Shown piece by piece: positions 22,556 to 33,850 of a stretch of 64,000 bases of DNA (positions within the stretch are counted from its first letter, which is position 1; the number at the start of each line of letters is the position of its first letter). Position numbers and translations under genes: made by a program. The notes beneath the pieces are model-generated. The model worked only from the letters and a program-made list of their open reading frames with translations, made no database searches and was not told the DNA's origin. The DNA is from Grammothele lineata (Eukaryota; Basidiomycota; Agaricomycetes; Polyporales; Polyporaceae), in assembly GCA_002150815.3 (NCBI GenBank), contig NDFF03000222.1, forward strand, positions 49,613 to 113,612, in the 5' to 3' direction.

Positions 22556-25035
22556 ATGTCAGAAAAGGAAAGCTCGATTCACGCAGAAGCACTTGTGGAA
22601 GGGACGGCAGTGCTTTCTGTGAAGGACCGCTCGATTTTCGCGAATACAGAAGACGACGTACTGCCGCCCCCACCGACTCTCACTCTAGAACAAGAGAGGA
22701 AGCTATGGAGGAAAATTGACTGGAGGCTCTTGCCCATGCTTACCCTCATGTACCTCTGTTCATTCTTGGACAGAGGTAATATCGGTACGTCATTGGTGTG
22801 TTTGAAACGTAGTACATACTCACGCAGAGGCGCGGATATTTTCAGGCAACGCTAAGCTTCAAGGGTTGACTACGCAACTTCACTTGGATGGGAACAAGTA
22901 CAACATTGTGCTCGTAAGTGCGTGAATATACCAGTCTCGTATGTGCTGTTTATCCGTCTTCGAAGACGATGTATATCATTGTGAGTAACCTGTCTAGAAA
23001 CCAAGCCTAGGGAACCCATTACATGTGTCCCTATGTACGCATAGCCATACGGTCTGTTCCAATGTCCCTCAAAGTACGTGTCGACGTATCTGCTCCGGTC
23101 ATAGAATGAATCTAAGTCTTCACAGCCTTGTCCTGAAGAGGCTTAGGCCATCGAGATGGCTCCCAGGCATCACGGCGAGCTACGCTTCTATTTCCACGTT
23201 TCATCCTCTCAACTTATGCATGGTAACAGATCGTATGGGGCATTGTCACGTACGTTCGCGGGCCGGTTCCTCGAGAGAATATGCTTCTGATATTGCACCC
23301 AGGACGCTGGTGGGTGTTGTAAAGAATTACCCTCAGCTGTTAGGTACGCGCATCTGTCTCGGAGTTGTAGAAGCAGGCCTTTTCCCCGGCGTCGCATACT
23401 AGTAGGTGTTCACGCGTCACGTCCTGTTTTTCGCGTTCAATTTCAGCGCTGACTCCTGGGTTACAAGCTTGTCTCTGTGGTATCCTCGCCACATGCTCCA
23501 ATATCGTATCGCCATATTTTACGGCGGCGCCACTTTGGCTGGGGCGTTCTCTGGGCTGCTCGCATTCGGAATCTCGTTTATGTCTGGACGCGGCGGGCTC
23601 CTTGGCTGGTCGTGGATCTTCGTAAGTACTCGACCTCGGTTCTACGTTTTTATAACTAGACTGTGTCGATGCTGACGACCCTCTAACAGATTATCGAAGG
23701 TCTCTTCACAGTGGTTGTTGGCATTATCTCGGTTTTTGGTTAGTAAACTCGAGACTTGCCTCCATGTTCTCTCATCCGAACGCACTCTAGTCCTCGTCGA
23801 CTTCCCTCAAACGGCCGACTTCCTCACATTAGAAGAGCGTGCGTACGTCATGCATCGGAAAAGTACATCGGCGTTGCCTTTGTAGGTTTTGTACATCTTG
23901 ATTGATCGTCTTCTTCAGAATACGACAATTCGTCAGTTGGCGAGGAGGAACACTTCGAGCTTCGACATATATGGGAGGCTCTCCTCGACTGGCAAATCTG
24001 GCTTCAGTTACTAGTTCATATTTCTATCCTTGGTCCATGTGAGCTCTCCGCGCAATTCTCTCGCAGTCACCGTAAGAGGCTCAATTGCTTTGAGGTAGTG
24101 TATAGCATTGTCTTTTTCCTTCCGTATGTCTCCATCGCCGTTCTATATATGCAATCATCGCCTAACATATCATTTACTAGGACCATTATCAATAGGTATA
24201 GCTCATGAATATCCGTCCAATAGCTTACCTATCTCTTGCGTTCTAATGACTATTTTTCGGTACAGCTTCGGTTTCAACGCGACCATCTCACAACTTCTAA
24301 CTGTGCCTCCTTACGTCGTCGCCAGTGAGCTTATACACCCTTCCTACCTTCACCTAGAGCAGCTATAAAACCGTTCTTCTACTTATAGCGGCGAACGTCC
24401 TATTGTGGGCAGCGTTGTCTGACCGCTTCAAGATGCGCTCCCCTTTCATCCTCACGGGATTTGTCTTCTCCTTGGTTGGTTTTTCGATCAACATTGCCGA
24501 CGTGAGCATTGGGGTAAAGTACTTCGGTACTTTTCTCATCGTATCCGGCGTGTACGCGGCTCTTCCGGGGAGTATCGCATGGTAAGCACACAGTGAATGT
24601 CCGCGTCAATAATATCAGCCAACTGTCCATCTTCGAGTACAGGCTCGGAAACAACCTCGCTGGACACTACAAACGTGGAGTGGGTATGGCTCTCCAGATC
24701 GGCATAGGCGGCCTTTCGGGCGCGATTGCGTCTAACATATATCGCACTCAAGACGCACCCCGGTACATTCTCGGACGTACGTCTTGGCGTTACTCTCACT
24801 CCCCTTGTCTCGGGATTTAACCTTACTATCGTTTGTATGATCTACAGATGCGGTGTCGCTGGCGCTCGTCGGGATCGGGTTCGTTTCGCTTCCTATCACA
24901 GTGCTCACGTATAAGCGGATCAATGCTCGGAGGGACGCCGCTGTCAAGGACTCCGAGGACCGTGGGGTAGGGTACACGCCTGAGGAGCTACGGCGAATGG
25001 GTGATCGTGCACCCGACTTTAGGTACACGTTATAG
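22556..25035 (+). CDS. MFS3: Dal5-like transporter
   Basis: Anion:cation symporter family carrier in the same 17-exon arrangement as MFS2; all junctions I checked are intact, with the 15-nt exon TMYII at 22966-22980. N-terminus MSEKESSIHAEALVEG; helix 1 has CSFLDRGNIG. Distinguishing features are SLWYPRH in place of SIWYPRH, SALVG-type helix 11 (VSLALVGIGFVSLPIT), and a GC donor at 23175-23176 at the intron after PGIT, identical to MFS2, which supports a close MFS2-MFS3 relationship. Preceded by GH92 relic 1 and the conserved GGCTGCGCGTTCCCAC...GATAA block (GATAA at 22422-22426). It ends with the shared GDRAPDFRYTL. Substrate unknown. Confidence 0.93.
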
Positions 25036-25317
25036 CCTACACTGGCGCATGAAGCATGCAAGTCGTGATGGCCCCGGCGTCCGACTGAGAGAGAAGGCCG
25101 ACTCGTAACAGCGAAGATTAACTTACATACTTTGGCGATGTGATCGTACATACAGCTTGAGTGTGATTGTTGGGTGCTGGAAGCAGTGGTAGACAGACTG
25201 GGACGCGTGTGTTTGATTATGGAATGTAATGATTATGGGAACCGGTCATTGGTAGTAGTTGTTGGCCCGAGCCCTTCAGCAGGTGCCAAGCGCGCGATGT
25301 GTGTGCCCGATGGCGAC

Positions 25318-25325
25318 TGACGTCA
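25318..25325. promoter_or_regulatory. TGACGTCA palindrome in class A spacer 2
   Basis: CRE/ATF-type octamer, 51 bp before the CGGAC palindrome; the same spacing is kept in class A spacer 3. Confidence 0.5.
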
Positions 25326-25375
25326 TTTTGCAGGAGGCCATCACGTGATCGTCACCTCTCGCGACACGGCCCGCA

Positions 25376-25388
25376 CGGACCAAGTCCG
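25376..25388. promoter_or_regulatory. CGGACCAAGTCCG palindrome
   Basis: Perfect 5-bp inverted repeat CGGAC-CAA-GTCCG, also readable as CGG-N7-CCG, the layout bound by Zn2Cys6 fungal factors. An identical copy is at 29577-29589; degenerate copies follow MFS2 and MFS7. Confidence 0.5.
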
Positions 25389-25644
25389 AGCGTCGATTCT
25401 GACCTTGCCTCCTCCGTCCATTTACCTCATTTACCGCTCGCCGTTTCCCTGCCCGCCGAAAGGGGCTGCACGAGCAGCATCTTCGGCATAGAGTTCGCAT
25501 CATTTCTGGGAAAATGAGGTCATTCAACCTGGACGTGTCGTAAAACAGATGTCCGCCCCTGCGCGCCCAGCGTCCGCGATCTTTCCAATAACAATGGTGC
25601 GCCTCCCTGTCTCCATCAATTTACATGATTCTAATGTGCCTGCT

Positions 25645-26366
25645 TGGATAATTTTCTTAGACTCCGGAACGATGGTAGTCTGGAAGGTCAGGCAGCGATC
25701 CAGGTCTCCTTGGATCCTCGTCCTCGTCCGGGTCTGCCGCGCGCGTCCACTGCGCTACTGCGCCGCTCCCGTCAATGCATTGTAGCGTAGTGGTCTAATT
25801 TCGCACCGCTGGCCACTGAAGTGCGTCTCGATTGCAGCGCTCTTACCGAAGCTCTCGTGGGAAGTGCTCCATCCCGACGATTAGGCGGACGTTCAGCCGC
25901 TTCATCCTCGAGGCATCGTACTCAACACCGAGTGGTCTCCTTGGGTGAGCACCTTTGATATGATGAGGAGAGCGAGCATAGGAACTACGTTCCACTCTAC
26001 TTCGCTGGGGTTTACCCTCTTTCTGCCTGTAGACGAGTCCTCAAATTCTCTTCTCTTTTTCATACTTCACTCAGATCGAGACGAGAGACGATAGGTGATC
26101 CCATAGGGGACTGAGGAGGTTGTGTCTTCGTCAATGTGAGTTATCCCGACTCTCCGGCTACGCTACCTCTGGCATCATTTAGCTTACCCCCTCGACAGAG
26201 TGCGAAGATCGATGGACGGCCGTGGAATTCGAACGTCCTTATCGAGTAGGACGTATTTACGAGAGGTTCGATGGTGGAGCTTGAGCTTACGGACGAGATA
26301 AACGTCACATGCGGCTCGACTTCGGGTGCCTTGTCCCCTTCCCTCTCTACTGGAGGGTATAATTGA
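25645..26366 (+). pseudogene. GH92 3'-end relic 2, interrupted by about 300 bp
   Basis: The longest GH92 relic. It starts near DSGTM (25662, matching the GNDDSGAM region), is broken by roughly 300 bp of unrelated sequence (about 25690-26000), resumes at FAGVYPLSA (near 26005, matching LAGLYPLPA), then KIDGRPWNSN with TAG at 26247-26249 in place of Trp, VELELTDEINVTCGSTSG and the conserved end SLSTGGYN plus stop. Frameshifts and stops rule out function. It precedes MFS4 by about 400 bp. Confidence 0.88.
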
Positions 26367-26769
26367 TGGTGGTTAAAGTTCCAAGGGTAGAGGCCGGTTT
26401 GTTGTAATGCGCTCAGGGTTATAGGAAAGCAGTGATCGGCGTACAACAGGGACTTCTGTTTGCGCGCGAAGTAACAGCCCTTGTAGTCAAGACTGGGGTC
26501 GCCGGTATGCGATCAATGCTATTCACAAACACGCTTATGTTCTCGCGCCCCTTACATTCTTTGAACTGATTCCTGAACTCTCAGCGTGCAGTTTATAGAC
26601 GTCCAAGACGGCGACATCCCCAGCTTCCACCATTTTCCGGGCTGCGCTTTCCCACTAGTCCGTACGATAAATATGTCGCAACAGGAAGCTTGAAATCGGC
26701 GCGCGTTCTTCACGGCACGCCCTCCTTGTCTAGCTTTCTATCTAGGACTGTCTACCCCTCGTTCATACT

Positions 26770-29234
26770 ATGTCGGAAAAGGATAGCCCCATTCACGCCG
26801 AGGTAGTCGCGGAAGACGCGGCGCTGTCCGTGAAGGAGCGCTCGAACTCTTCGGACACGGAAGATAACGAGTTACCGCCTCCACCGACTCTCACCCCAGA
26901 GCAGGAGAAGAAACTATGGAGGAAAATCGATTTGCGCCTCTTGCCCATCCTCACCCTCATGTACCTCGTTTCATTCTTGGACAGGAGTAACATTGGTACG
27001 TTATCGTCGGGCTTGAAGCTTAGTACACATGCAGGCTCACACGTCCTTAGGCAATGCTGAGCTTCAAGGATTGACCACGCAGCTGCACTTGGATGGGCAG
27101 AAGTACAACATCGCGCTAGTAAGTGCATGAACTTACCGTCCTCGTATACGCCGCTGATACGTCTTCGAAGACAATGTATGTCATTGTGAGTAGCCTACTC
27201 AAAGACCAAGTCGGCGGCACTCATCAGGTGTTCGCCTATACACAGCCATACGGTGTGTTCGAGTGTCCGGCGAAGTGGGTACAGACGGAGTTTCTCGGAT
27301 TTTACAGCGAATCTAACTTGAATCAGCCTCGTCCTCAAGACGTTGAAACCATCGAGATGGCTCCCTGGCATTACGGTGAGCTGCGCTCGTGTTTCTACGC
27401 CACACCTTTCCAACTAATTAATCACGAAAGATTATGTGGGGCACCGTCATGTACGTACGCGCGTTGCTGTGTTGAAGGAATGTCTTTCTAATGCTTCGAC
27501 CAGGACGCTGATGGGCATTGTCAAGAACTACCCTCAGCTTGTAGGTGCACGCATCTGTCTCGGCGTTGCCGAAGCAGGACTGTTCCCAGGTGTTGTGTAC
27601 TAGTAAGTATTCGCGTTTCGCACCATTACAGCAAACCTTGCTCTCGATCTCAATCCTCGCTTTTTCACAAGCTTGTCCATCTGGTACCCTCGCCACATGC
27701 TCCAATTTCGTATCAGTATCTTTTACGGTGGCGCCACTTTGGCCGGAGCTTTCTCTGGGCTGCTCGCATTCGGAATCTCGTTTATGTCTGGACGCGGCGG
27801 GCTCCTTGGCTGGTCGTGGATCTTCGTAAGTACTAAGCCTTGGTTCCGTGCTCGAATAGCTAGATTATGCGCGTCTTGACGACTTTCCAACAGATTATCG
27901 AAGGTCTCCTAACCGTCGTGGTTGGCATACTCTCGTTTTTCGGTCAGTAAACTCTAGACTTGCTTACATTTTCCCGTGTCTGAACGCATCCTAGTTCTGG
28001 TCGACTTTCCTCAAACGGCGCGCTTCCTCACGCTGGAAGAACGTGCATATGTCTTGCATCGGAAGAGTAATTCTGCATTGCCTCTATAGTTTTCGTTCAT
28101 CTCTGTTGATCGTCTTCTATAGAATATGACAACTCGTCTGTCGGCGAGGAGGAACATTTCGAGCTCCGGCACATATGGGAGGCTCTCGTTGACTGGCAGG
28201 TCTGGCTCCAGATAGTCATATACATGTCTATCGTCGGCCCATGTGAGCATTCTTCGCAATCTTCTCGCAGTCGTGGGAGGCTGAGTTGTTTTGGGACAGT
28301 GTATGGAATCCTGTTTTTCCTTCCGTAGGCCTCAATCGTTCTTCAGTTTATGCAGACGTTGACTAACATACCATTCGTTTACTAGATCTATCATCAACAG
28401 GTAAAGCTCTTGAATATCTCTCTGCTGTGTCCCATGCCCTAATGCCCGTCTCTCGGTTTAGCTTCGGGTTCAACGCGACCATCTCACAACTCCTCACTAT
28501 ACCTCCTTACGCCGTCGCTGGTAAGCTTACACACACGCTCTCTACCTTTATCCGTAGCAGCGTATCAGACCGTGCTCCTACGCATAGCGGCGAACGTCCT
28601 GTTGTGGGCAACGTTGTCCGACCGCCTCAAGATGCGCTCCCCTTTCATCCTCGCGGGACTCGTCCTCACCTTGGTTGGCTTCTCGATTAACATTGCTGAT
28701 GTGAGCGTCGGCGCGAAATACTTCGGCACATTCCTCATTGTATCCGGTGTGTATCCGGCCCTTCCGGGCAACGTGGCATGGTATGCACCCAATGTATATT
28801 CGCGCCAACGCTACTTAGCTAACTGTCAACCCCCGTATGTAGGCTCGGAAACAACCTCTCCGGACATTACAAGCGCGGAGTCGGCGTGGCGCTCCAAATT
28901 GGCATAGGCAACTTCGCGGGCGCGATCTCGTCAAATGTCTACCGGTCTCAAGACGCGCCCCGCTACATCCTTGGACGTACGTTATGTCATGATCATTACT
29001 CCCATTTCTCCGTGGCTGAATATCGCGTTTCTGTTTATATGCGCAGACGCGCTGTCGCTGATGTTCGTTGGGATTGGGCTCGTCTCGCTTCCCATCACCG
29101 TACTCACGTATAGGCGCATCAATGCGCGAAGGGACGCTGCCATGAAAGACGCTGCCGAGCGCGGTGTCGAATACACCGCGGGGGAGCTACGGCGAATGGG
29201 AGATCGGGCGCCCGACTTCAGGTACACGCTGTAG
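26770..29234 (+). CDS. MFS4: Dal5-like transporter
   Basis: Array copy with the same exon plan as MFS2; start MSEKDSPIHAEVVAED, helix 1 VSFLDRSNIG. The short exon TMYVI is present after the QKYNIAL exon. Unlike MFS2 and MFS3, the intron after PGIT has an ordinary GT donor (27376). The normally invariant VLKKxRPSRW motif reads VLKTLKPSRW here, two changes in a cytoplasmic loop motif that may affect transport. SIWYPRHMLQFRISIF, GLLAFGISFMSGRGGLLGW, FLTLEERAY and the terminal GDRAPDFRYTL are intact. It is closest to MFS2/MFS3 by flanks: GH92 relic upstream, class A spacer downstream. Confidence 0.93.
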
Positions 29235-29519
29235 TCTAAACTTGTGTGCGGTGTATGCAGGTCATGATGGACCCGGCATCCGGCTGAGGGTATGGGTAGG
29301 CGGCGGCCGGTTGGACGAGTAACAACGAATATCGACTTGATATTGACTCACTTTGACCGTAAATACGTTTTGAGTGTTGTATGTCGAGAGCAACGATAGA
29401 CATAATGGTAGGATGCGCGTGTTTTCTACAGTTACCATCTGAACCGGTCACCAATAGTAGTAGTGTTGTCGGAGGAAACCCTGCAGCAGGAGCGCGAATG
29501 ATGTGTGCTCGATGACGAC

Positions 29520-29527
29520 TGACGTCA
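29520..29527. promoter_or_regulatory. TGACGTCA palindrome in class A spacer 3
   Basis: CRE/ATF-type octamer in the gap after MFS4. Confidence 0.5.
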
Positions 29528-29576
29528 TTTTGCAGGACGTATCATGTGATCGTAACATCTCGCGACGCGGCCCGCA

Positions 29577-29589
29577 CGGACCAAGTCCG
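29577..29589. promoter_or_regulatory. CGGACCAAGTCCG palindrome, second exact copy
   Basis: Identical to 25376-25388, conserved while the surrounding spacer has diverged. Confidence 0.5.
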
Positions 29590-29639
29590 AGCGTCAATTC
29601 TTTTCTTGCTTCCGTCCATTTATCACTCGCCGCTTTTCT

Positions 29640-29983
29640 GAAATGTCCTTGTTCCCCATACTTCGCTCAGGTCTCGTACCACAAGCCACGATGGCGGTAC
29701 GCGCCGACGGGTTCTAGGGAAGTCCTGCGGACGGTGTAGGAGGGCATGTCTTCGTTAAGGTGGGTTGCCCTAGCCTTTCAGGTACGCTACTTCTGACAGC
29801 GTTTACCTTCGACAGTGTGTGAGGATTGATGGACAACCGTGAAAGTCGAATGGCTTCTTCGAGTAGGACGCGTTACGAAAAGCGAGCTTGTGTCGCTCGA
29901 GGTTACAGAGAACCATAACGCCTCATGCGACTCGACGTCGGAACCCCTTCCCACCTCACTCTTCGCGGGAGGGTATGATTGAC
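29640..29983 (+). pseudogene. GH92 3'-end relic 3
   Basis: Decayed GH92 end. DNA around 29660-29760 matches the PYFPQIS to GGHVFVK part of GH92-1, then RIDGQP, a TGA where GH92-1 has Trp, KSNGFFE and TAG at 29864-29866 at the same Trp codon that is TAG in relics 1 and 2. It ends at the equivalent of the GH92-1 stop, about 440 bp before MFS5. Confidence 0.87.
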
Positions 29984-30421
29984 GATAGAGTGGGTTACAA
30001 GGGTAGAGGCAATTTAATTGTATTCCACCGAGGCCATAGGACGGTGATTGACATGGTACAATTTGGATGGGGAGGCTTCTTTTTGCGCGCGACGTGAATG
30101 CCCTCGTGGTCGACTTTCAGGTTCCTGGTCTGCGCTTGCTGCCATTGGCGGGAGCGCTCATGTCCTCGTGACCCTTGCATGCGCCGGCTCCTTCTCTAAA
30201 CTGAACTCTCGTTTGACAGCTCATGGACGTCCAAGATGGCGACATCCACAGCGTGCACTATTCGTCCGGCCACGCATTCCCACTCCGCACGATAAGGGCC
30301 TTCGGGAGGAATGGCGGCGCGCGTCCGTCGTTGACGCCCCTCTTCTTGTCCAGCTTCTTGCGTAGGACCATCTACCCCTCGTTCGGACGACTTCGACACT
30401 GGGAAGAAACATCCGTGCAAG

Positions 30422-32858
30422 ATGTCAGAAAAGGAGAGCCCGATTCATGCGGAGGTGGTTGTGGATGCTGCAGCGCTTTCCGTCAAGGAGCACGACTTTG
30501 CGTACGAGGATGACGATAAGCTACCGCCCCCGCCGCCTCTCACCCCGGAGCAAGAAAGGAAGCTATGGCGGAAGATCGACTTGTGGCTCATGCCTATGCT
30601 GACCCTCATGTACCTCTGTTCGTTCTTGGACAGAGGCAACATCGGTACGTCATCGACAGGCCTGGAGCGCAGTACGCACGCATGTACTGACTCGTTCTCA
30701 GGCAATGCTAAGCTGCAAGGATTGACTACGCAGCTGCACTTGGATGGAAACAAGTACAACATCGCTCTGGTATGTTGTGCAGCTCATCATTCTCGTACTT
30801 ACGACTGACCAGTATTCGAAGACGATGTATTTTATTGTGAGCAGATCGCGCTCAGGGACAATCCCGTTCTCATGAAGTGTTTGTCTCTCTTCAGCCGTAT
30901 TGTCTCTGCGAGTGTCCTGCAAAGTACGTGCCGATCTGTCTCCGTTTGAATGACGAAGTAACGCGGCGCTTGAACAGCCTTGTACTCAAGAAGTTCCGAC
31001 CGTCGAGATGGCTCCCAGGCATCACGGTGAGCCCCGTTTATCTTCCTACATCTTGCTAACCAAGCTGATCTGCGATCATAGATCTTGTGGGGTACAATCA
31101 TGTACGTTCGCGCGTTATGTCCTCGAACGGACGTATTTTGCTGACGCTATCTTGGCAGGACACTAATGGGTCTCGTAAAGAGCTACCCTCAGCTCGTTGG
31201 TACGCGCATCTGTCTCGGTGTTGCAGAAGCGGGTCTCTTCCCAGGCGTAGTATACTAGTAAGTATTCTCGTTCAACATCCCACTCCTTCTCCCGATCCTC
31301 ATGCTCACTCGTACGCAAGCCTGTCCATCTGGTACCCCCGCCACATGCTCCAGTACCGTATAGGTATCTTTTACGGCGGAGCTAGTATAGCCGGAGCGTT
31401 CTCTGGACTGCTCGCGTTCGGCATCTCGTTCATGTCTGGCCGTGGTGGGCTCCTTGGCTGGTCGTGGATCTTTGTAAGCCTCGTTTTTGTGCTCATATCG
31501 CTAGACAGAACCAACGCTCATGATGTTTCAACCAGATTATTGAAGGACTGTTGACTGTAGCCGTTGGCATATTGTCGTTCTTCAGTAAGTACACTCACAA
31601 GTCTCATGTTAGCATTGTTGTCTGAATGTAAGTTAGTCCTCGTTGACTTCCCTCAAACGGCGCACTTCCTCACGCCGGAAGAGCGTGCATATGTCGTATA
31701 TCGGAAGAGTAAGTCTCGCCTGCGGCTGCTGTAAATCTGTGTTGATATTCCTCTCCAGAGTACGACAACTCGTCTGTTGGCGAGGAGGAACACTTCGAGC
31801 TCCGACATATACGGGAGGCTCTTCTCGACTGGCAAGTCTGGCTTCAGATACTCGTATACATGTCTATCGTCGGTCCGCGTGAGCATTCCATTACATTATC
31901 TCTTGGTTATTATAAGCTCAGGTGCATCTTGTTAGTGTATGGCATCTCGCTCTTCCTTCCGTAGGTTTCAGCTGTTCTTCTCTATGCAGAGATCTCGTCT
32001 AATACCTAGATCACTAGGTCCATCATCAACGGGTACGATTCTTGAACGTCCTGTTACTTCACGCGTTCTGATGATCCTCTTCCTATGCAGCTTCGGATTC
32101 AATACGGCCATTTCGCAGCTCCTCACTGTACCTCCGTATGTCGTCGCTAGTGCGTTCATACACAAATTCTCTCGTCCACGAGTAACTTCTCATACCATGC
32201 TTCTATCCAAGCCGCGAACGTCTTCTTGTGGGCCACATTGTCCGATCGCCTCAAGATGCGTTCCCCATTCATCTTCGCCGGGCTGGTTTTCGCCTTAGTC
32301 GGTTTCTCCATCAACATCTCCGACGTCAGCATTGGGGTGAAGTATTTCGGTACTTTCCTCATTGTATCCGGCGTGTACGCCGCCTTCCCGGGCAACGTCG
32401 CATGGTATGCACATGGCGCACGACTACGTCGATACCGTGTGCTGACTCTCTGCGCCCACGTAAAGGCTCGGGAATAATCTTGCGGGGCACTACAAGCGTG
32501 GAGTCGGTATGGCGCTTCAGATTGGCATAGGCAACTTCTCGGGCGCGATCGCGTCCAACATCTACCGCTCCCAGGACGCCCCTCGCTACATTCTTGGACG
32601 TACGTATCTGCATTACTCTCGTTCCTATCTTCATATGTCTGACTCACATTGCTCTCCACGCTGTGTACAGATGGGTTGGAGTTGATGTTCGTCGGGATCG
32701 GGTTCGTCTCGCTGCCTATCACGGTGCTCACGTACAAGTGGATCAACGCGAAGAGGGACATAGCGGCCAAAGGCGGCAATGAGCGCGGGGTCAGATATAC
32801 GCCCCAGGAGCTACGCAGGATGGGTGACCGTGCACCCGACTTTAGGTACACGTTGTAG
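30422..32858 (+). CDS. MFS5: Dal5-like transporter
   Basis: Array copy, start MSEKESPIHAEVVVDA, helix 1 region LWLMPMLTLMYLCSFLDRGNIG. Seventeen exons can be placed, with the 15-nt exon TMYFI at 30823-30837 and the 20-nt exon at about 31081-31100; all donors seen are GT. SIWYPRHMLQYRIGIF, the LVDFPQTAHFLTPEERAY loop, LWATLSDRLKMRSPF and GDRAPDFRYTL are intact. It is a junction copy: a GH92 relic and GATAA block (30291-30295) lie upstream as in MFS2-4, but the downstream spacer is the class B type found after MFS6. It therefore marks where the array changed duplication unit. Confidence 0.93.
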
Positions 32859-32931
32859 TCCCGTAATACGCCTAGATGCGAAATATCAATGTCATGAGCG
32901 GCGACGCGTCTGAAGCTGGCCTGCCACCAGG

Positions 32932-32939
32932 TGACGTCA
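32932..32939. promoter_or_regulatory. TGACGTCA palindrome in class B spacer 1
   Basis: CRE/ATF-type octamer about 75 nt after the MFS5 stop codon. Confidence 0.5.
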
Positions 32940-32989
32940 TGAGGCCTCCGAAACACGCTAGGGCCTGGAGCGGCCGTCGGCGCTTCATT

Positions 32990-33850
32990 TGATATCAGCG
33001 CTTCGGTGTTCGAGACAGGTCTCATCCGAATTTCTCTCTCTACAGGATACAATCGCCGCCTCTGCGCAGCGCGCTTTCAGTTCTTCATTAGCAACATCAA
33101 ATGGCAAACAAACGTTAACGCTTTTGAAGCAGTTTTGGTCGCTATCCCTACCCGTCCCCTGGTCCGCCGCCAACGCCAACCGCCCACCTCTGTCACATGC
33201 TGCTCTCCACGCGGGAGCACCCAACGTCTTGAACTTCCTATGCGTATTGTGCATAAAAGAAGCAAGGATACCCTCGCCAAATCTGCTCAAAATCAAGGTC
33301 AACGATGCATTGACAACGTCAGGCGTTGTAGCTTTGAAGGAACGAAGGTGCGTGCCAGCATCTAAGAGTCCGTCGTCTCCCGAACGTCAGTCCCTTGATG
33401 ATAGCCACTTCTGCTACACACTCTGACCTCCTCCTCAGGCACTATTGTGCCTACTTTCCGCGCATTCTTAGCCTATATTGCGCCTTGATCACCCGTCAGT
33501 TTTCCATCTTGATCGTTTCCTGTGCCCCCGCGGACTCCGACGGGGACTATCTTCCCGCTCGGCGCCGAGCCATTCTTGGCTCTGCTCGCAATCCTCGCGC
33601 CTGACCTAGAAGGCATCTATCGTGCTCTTTTTGCTGCGCCTGGCTGTCTTTCAGGTAAGTTAGAATTACGTCCAACTGCTCTACTAATGGAAGAGTAACG
33701 TTAGCAGTGAGTGAACTATTAGGCTTCTCGCAGGAGCATGACCACTGACCACTGTTTGCTATACGTGTTACGATATACCAATCACGGGGCTCACCCGATG
33801 GGTCGGTGACCTTAACACGAGCATCGCGCGACTCGCGGTGAACTGAAACC
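32990..33850 (+). pseudogene. Eroded gene of unknown family, copy 1 (class B spacer)
   Basis: A decaying plus-strand coding sequence I cannot name. Readable fragments are LKQFWSLS, NDALTTSGVV followed by LKERR and a GTGCGT donor (about 33301-33350), then GTIVPTFRAFLAYIAP, then GAEPFLALLAILAPDLEG, then a GTAAGT donor near 33655. Stops and frame changes separate them. The same series of fragments recurs after MFS6 with different damage, so a real spliced gene was duplicated with the transporter and then lost. No function is assigned. Confidence 0.55.

Larger units (their letters stand above)
25036..25644. repeat. Class A spacer, copy 2
   Basis: Related to the spacers after MFS2, MFS4 and MFS7, with TGACGTCA at 25318 and the palindrome CGGACCAAGTCCG at 25376-25388. 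No gene supported. Confidence 0.6.
29235..29639. repeat. Class A spacer, copy 3
   Basis: Nearly the same block order as class A spacer 2: TGACGTCATTTTGCAGG, ATCATGTGATC, CTCGCGAC, then the exact CGGACCAAGTCCG palindrome. No gene supported. Confidence 0.6.

Noticed and set aside
25780..25840. Complete tRNA gene
   Set aside because: Only A-box and a weak B-box match; no acceptor or anticodon stem pairs.
32196..32211. A near copy of the 16-bp SSP promoter element (CATGCTTCTATCCAA)
   Set aside because: It lies at the 3' end of an MFS5 intron, not in a promoter, so I treat it as coincidence.
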